Below are positions 24,070 to 25,284 of a stretch of 25,284 nucleotides of DNA, in pieces. The position numbers and the translations under genes are program-made. This DNA comes from Croceimicrobium sp965658965 (GTDB lineage: Bacteria; Bacteroidota; Bacteroidia; Flavobacteriales; Schleiferiaceae). The DNA is taken from the NCBI GenBank assembly GCA_965658965.1, contig CBFHVV010000040.1, forward strand, positions 1-25,284, given 5' to 3'. The first letter of the stretch is position 1. Each line of letters opens with the position of its first letter. The notes beneath the pieces are model-generated. The model did no database searches, had not been told where the DNA came from, and was given only the letters and a program-made list of their open reading frames with translations.

Positions 24070-24198
24070 GCAAAACCAATTAAGCACTAAAAGTACTAAA
24101 ACTAAGCTTCATTGCTTAAGGCAATTAGCTTATGATTTTTAAGAACCAAACCAAACAATGGTCAAGCGTATAAATGCATTATAGCCTTCCTAAACCTT

Positions 24199-24226
24199 AG
24201 GGAAGAGAAAAGTTTTACTCTTCCCT
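24199..24226 (-). terminator. Weak hairpin at the end of the metallopeptidase gene
   Basis: Arms agggaagag (24199-24207) and ctcttccct (24218-24226) pair perfectly around a 10-base loop and overlap the stop codon of the gene at 24215-25168. On the minus strand the sequence after the stem is not T-rich, so it may be only an attenuating hairpin or an mRNA-end stabiliser. Confidence 0.35.
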
Positions 24227-25168
24227 TAAAAGCACTTTAATCTGCTCGATCAATTCCGGATTTGGCAGATTTTTCTTGTTTAAAACAGCATGGCTAAAGT
24301 TTTCCGCCATAATTTCTTCCGGGTGAATAATATAGTTTGTATTGCGACCTACTTGCTCGTAAAAGCCATCTACCTCAGCCATGCTGTAAATAATAGGCTT
24401 AGTCCCTTGGTATTCTACAGATTTGATGAAATCACCAGTCAAGCTAAGAAAACCCACATTTAAATAATCAAAAAACTCCCCGTGCTTATAGTCTTCCTTG
24501 GCATATAGTATCATTAAACATTCTACCTTTCTGCCATTTGCCTTAACTGCAATATAGCTATCGGTTTGAGGGGCATCAGGATTGGTGATACGATGACCAG
24601 CAATACTTTCAGGATAGGAAACTGTATTCATCATCTTAAAACCGATTAGACCATACATCTTCTTTCTAAACTCAGGATTATGTCGAGATAAAATATGGAA
24701 AAGCTCATGTACTACTAAGTGCTCTAAGTCCTCCTCCGATTGTGAGAGAAGAGTCTCTTTTAAAACAATAAACTGCGCCCGAGTATAACCAGCCGCAGCT
24801 CCCTCTTCGCGGCAAGTAGTTTTCACAAAATAAATTTCTTCTGGAAGGTTAAGATTAAAACCCTGCCCTTCTAAGTTCTTTGAGACATTTGTGCAAATTG
24901 TCCTGATCTTATTTTCCTCAGCTTCCGTCCAAGCACGTGCTTGCTTTGTAAGCATTTCAAAAAGCTCACTTTTTGTGCTATTAGTCTTGTGCATGCGGGA
25001 ATTAATATCAAAGCGACTCCAACTCCGGCTAAACTCATCTTCTTCGGTGAGTAATTCTTGGGCTTTTTCCAAAGAAGCAAATTTCACAATCCCAACAAAA
25101 GGGCTGCTTGCTTTGAGACTACAAAGAGAAACCACAACAAGTAGAAGAGCTAGGTTACTATTTTTCAT
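24215..25168 (-). CDS. Exported putative zinc metallopeptidase (HExxH)
   Basis: This 317-residue protein has a signal peptide (MKNSNLALLLVVVSLCSLKAS). The core motif is VVHELFHILSRHN at 152-164, with HELFH (154-158) supplying two histidine zinc ligands and the catalytic Glu155. A second conserved-looking motif, HPEEIMAENFSHAV at 282-295, probably supplies the third ligand (Glu285 or a neighbour), as in other HExxH proteins with a distant E(I/L)xAxNF motif. The separation of about 125 residues is much longer than in classical gluzincins. There is no sorting domain or lipobox, so a periplasmic or outer-membrane-side location is inferred. Substrate unknown. The gene lies upstream of the giant surface protein on the same strand with a 145-base gap and has its own promoter. 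Confidence 0.75.
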   Translation of the reverse strand: MKNSNLALLLVVVSLCSLKASSPFVGIVKFASLEKAQELLTEEDEFSRSWSRFDINSRMHKTNSTKSELFEMLTKQARAWTEAEENKIRTICTNVSKNLEGQGFNLNLPEEIYFVKTTCREEGAAAGYTRAQFIVLKETLLSQSEEDLEHLVVHELFHILSRHNPEFRKKMYGLIGFKMMNTVSYPESIAGHRITNPDAPQTDSYIAVKANGRKVECLMILYAKEDYKHGEFFDYLNVGFLSLTGDFIKSVEYQGTKPIIYSMAEVDGFYEQVGRNTNYIIHPEEIMAENFSHAVLNKKNLPNPELIEQIKVLLREE

Positions 25169-25199
25169 AATGAGATAATGTTCAGACTTAGCTATTTAA

Positions 25200-25228
25200 C
25201 AAAAATAGAAAGAACTCAATAGATCCAA
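25200..25228 (-). promoter_or_regulatory. Promoter of the metallopeptidase gene
   Basis: On the minus strand, TTG (complement of 25226-25228) is followed after 18 bases by TATTTTTG (complement of 25200-25207), a full match to TAnnTTTG. It leaves a leader of about 25 bases before the ATG at 25168. Confidence 0.62.
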
Positions 25229-25243
25229 GTTAATTATTAACTT
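25227..25243. repeat. Inverted repeat overlapping the -33 element
   Basis: aagttaa and ttaactt are perfect 7-base arms with a 3-base centre (tta). The repeat covers the -33 TTG of the metallopeptidase promoter, a position suited to an operator. AT-rich composition makes chance occurrence possible. Confidence 0.35.
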
Positions 25244-25284
25244 TCTTCATAATGCTTTTTTGAATAAACACATTATTAGGAATA

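Noticed and set aside
1..25284. CRISPR array, tRNA, rRNA, insertion sequence
   Set aside because: No regularly spaced direct repeats, cloverleaf-like sequence, rRNA core or transposase motif was seen in reading both strands.

Overview
The window looks like a chromosomal segment from a marine-type member of the Bacteroidota (Flavobacteriia or close relatives). The evidence is indirect but consistent. Five secreted proteins end in type IX secretion system (T9SS) sorting domains, four type A and one gliding-type C-terminal domain. DnaX begins with the MENYIVSARKYRP form usual in this phylum. Several upstream regions carry the Bacteroidota promoter pattern TTG-N17..20-TAnnTTTG. Base composition is AT-rich and Shine-Dalgarno sequences are largely absent. 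No species is assigned.

Layout. Bases 1-841 hold the 3' tail of an unidentified gene (1-105) and an AT-rich stretch with no convincing gene. Bases 842-4501 carry three plus-strand genes for envelope or secreted proteins: a T9SS type A cargo protein, a gliding-type C-terminal domain protein that apparently starts at TTG, and a small outer-membrane barrel. Bases 4502-5480 are a gene-poor island with a decayed low-molecular-weight protein tyrosine phosphatase (P-loop and C-terminal motif survive, the middle is deleted) followed by repeat-like, non-coding DNA. The minus-strand operon rpsF-rpsR-rplI (S6, S18, L9) follows, with a strong terminator and promoter. Divergent from it is dnaX (6826-8637), then the monomeric NADP isocitrate dehydrogenase icd and a VanY-type peptidase that starts one base after icd stops. 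Next comes a tightly packed operon for a tripartite exporter: HlyD-type adaptor, MacB/FtsX-type permease without an ATPase domain, and a TolC-type outer-membrane channel.

From 15970 on the window is mostly secreted-protein territory. A three-repeat T9SS protein (minus) and a one-repeat T9SS protein (plus) are divergently transcribed and share the same ~160-residue module. They are followed by a 1522-residue surface protein built of alternating Fn3 and MAM-like domains plus PKD domains (minus), and a secreted HExxH putative zinc peptidase (minus).

The most interesting observation is in dnaX. A run of ten A residues sits right after the ATPase/clamp-loader part, and both alternative reading frames stop within two to four codons. 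This is the architecture expected for programmed slippage making a short gamma-like and a long tau-like clamp-loader subunit, as known in Thermus and E. coli. The same DnaX lacks the usual four-cysteine zinc module. Other items worth checking are the decayed phosphatase, the exporter without its own ATPase, and the paired T9SS proteins. I found no CRISPR array, transposase, rRNA or tRNA gene.
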